Assembly: GCA_028820215.1 (NCBI GenBank)
Contig: JAPPKD010000004.1
Span: 1 to 14,738 of the forward strand
Reading direction: 5' to 3'
DNA length: 14,738 bases
Origin: Spirochaetaceae bacterium
Lineage (GTDB): Bacteria > Spirochaetota > Spirochaetia > SZUA-6 > Bin103
Shown: positions 14,208 through 14,738 of the stretch, in pieces
How positions within the stretch are numbered: position 1 is the first letter of the stretch
Layout: each line of letters starts with the position of its first letter
Notes under the pieces: model-generated
Seen by the model: the letters and a program-made list of their open reading frames with translations, nothing else
The model's database searches: none
Told to the model about the DNA's origin: nothing
Translations under genes and position numbers: made by a program

Positions 14208-14626
14208 TGGTACGCGGAATGTGGAACTACGCCGTCAAGGCGCCGGACGTGGAGGCGGCCACCCGCTTCTATGTCGAGCACATGGGAGCCGAGTTCCGGA
14301 TGAGCGGCACGGCGTTCGGCTGCCGGTACGACGTCGTCCGCATGGGACACACGCGCCTGCTCATCTTCGACCGCGCACCCTACGAGGAGGCGCACGGCAT
14401 GGACCTGCCGCCCGGGTTCCTGCACGTCGTCTACGAGGTCGACGACCACGAAGCCCACGTCGCCATGCTGCGGAAGGCCGGGGTGCGCTTCCTGATCGAG
14501 CCGCAGAAGATCGACACCGCCGTGGGCCGCCGCAAGATCGCCTTCTTCGAGGCGCCGGACGGGATCCGCACCGAGGTCATGGAGATACTCGAAGACCGGG
14601 AGGAGGAAGCCGTCCGCTCCGCCTGA
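14207..14626 (+). CDS. VOC (glyoxalase/dioxygenase-fold) protein
   Basis: A 139-residue protein with the paired beta-alpha-beta-beta-beta modules of the vicinal oxygen chelate superfamily. The first module starts MWNYAVKAPDVEAATRFY (5-22) and the second FLHVVYEVDDHEAHVAML (71-88). Likely metal ligands are H73 and E126 (EVMEIL). At the first ligand position, where most members have His, the sequence has Asn7, so the metal site is altered. Family roles include lyases, isomerases, epimerases and ring-cleaving dioxygenases. It is the last gene of the operon and its ATG overlaps the upstream stop by one base. It probably processes a product of the neighbouring lyase-type enzyme; that is inference. 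Confidence 0.82.
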   Translation: MVRGMWNYAVKAPDVEAATRFYVEHMGAEFRMSGTAFGCRYDVVRMGHTRLLIFDRAPYEEAHGMDLPPGFLHVVYEVDDHEAHVAMLRKAGVRFLIEPQKIDTAVGRRKIAFFEAPDGIRTEVMEILEDREEEAVRSA

Positions 14627-14651
14627 CGCAGCGCTTCCAGCCAGACAGAAA

Positions 14652-14738
14652 GGGGGGGGGGGCCCCGGCCCCCCCCGCCGCGGGGGGGGGGCCCCCGGGG
14701 GGTAAGGGAGAATGTGGTTTTTTATGTTATTGGGGGGG
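14652..14738. other. G/C homopolymer contig tail, probable artefact
   Basis: Alternating runs of G and C (G11 at 14652-14662, then C and G blocks) are followed by a short T-rich stretch and a terminal G run. Nothing here looks coding or like a terminator, and the composition is unlike the rest of the contig. It mirrors the poly-G/poly-C start and should be treated as unreliable base calls. Confidence 0.75.

Overview
This is a high-GC bacterial metagenomic-type contig with every convincing gene on the + strand. Both tips are homopolymer G/C junk (about 27-80 and 14652-14738), so the true DNA runs from about 81 to 14650. Codons end mostly in G or C, Shine-Dalgarno sites are frequent and genes often overlap at stop/start codons. 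No ribosomal or other phylogenetic marker gene is present, so I cannot name the lineage. The mix of MoxR/DUF58, heparinase, Gfo/Idh/MocA and amidohydrolase genes fits a free-living or host-associated heterotroph, such as the high-GC spirochaetes or similar phyla seen in metagenomes. That is only a guess.

Region 1 (147-4934) is a MoxR/DUF58 envelope module: MoxR AAA+ ATPase, DUF58 protein, an eight-helix membrane protein with a DUF4129-like tail, then a second MoxR paralogue. It has no von Willebrand A protein and no transglutaminase domain, both usual companions. The membrane protein looks like a TgpA-type scaffold without its catalytic core. The first ATG has no Shine-Dalgarno but has a promoter-like -10 ending 8 bases upstream, which suggests a leaderless message.

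Region 2 (4966-9989) follows on the same strand after short gaps: an amidohydrolase-2 enzyme, a Rieske [2Fe-2S] protein (GTGA overlap), a heparinase II/III-like polysaccharide lyase and a Gfo/Idh/MocA dehydrogenase. This resembles catabolism of an acidic polysaccharide and of a small carboxylate, but the substrates cannot be read from sequence.

Region 3 (about 9990-10891) is an accessory patch: an orphan HicB-like antitoxin without HicA, a short exported protein with two beta-propeller-like repeats, and a 12-codon remnant of a MazF/PemK toxin on the minus strand. The repeat protein and the toxin remnant both lose homology at the same spot (about 10729-10735), which looks like a deletion or recombination scar.

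Region 4 (10892-14626) is a tightly coupled four-gene operon: M24 metallopeptidase/creatinase-type hydrolase, a second Gfo/Idh/MocA dehydrogenase, an isocitrate lyase/PEP mutase superfamily enzyme with altered active-site motifs, and a VOC (glyoxalase-fold) protein. The overlaps of 7, 1 and 1 bases argue for one pathway. I do not recognise that pathway; it is the best candidate here for an undescribed catabolic cassette.
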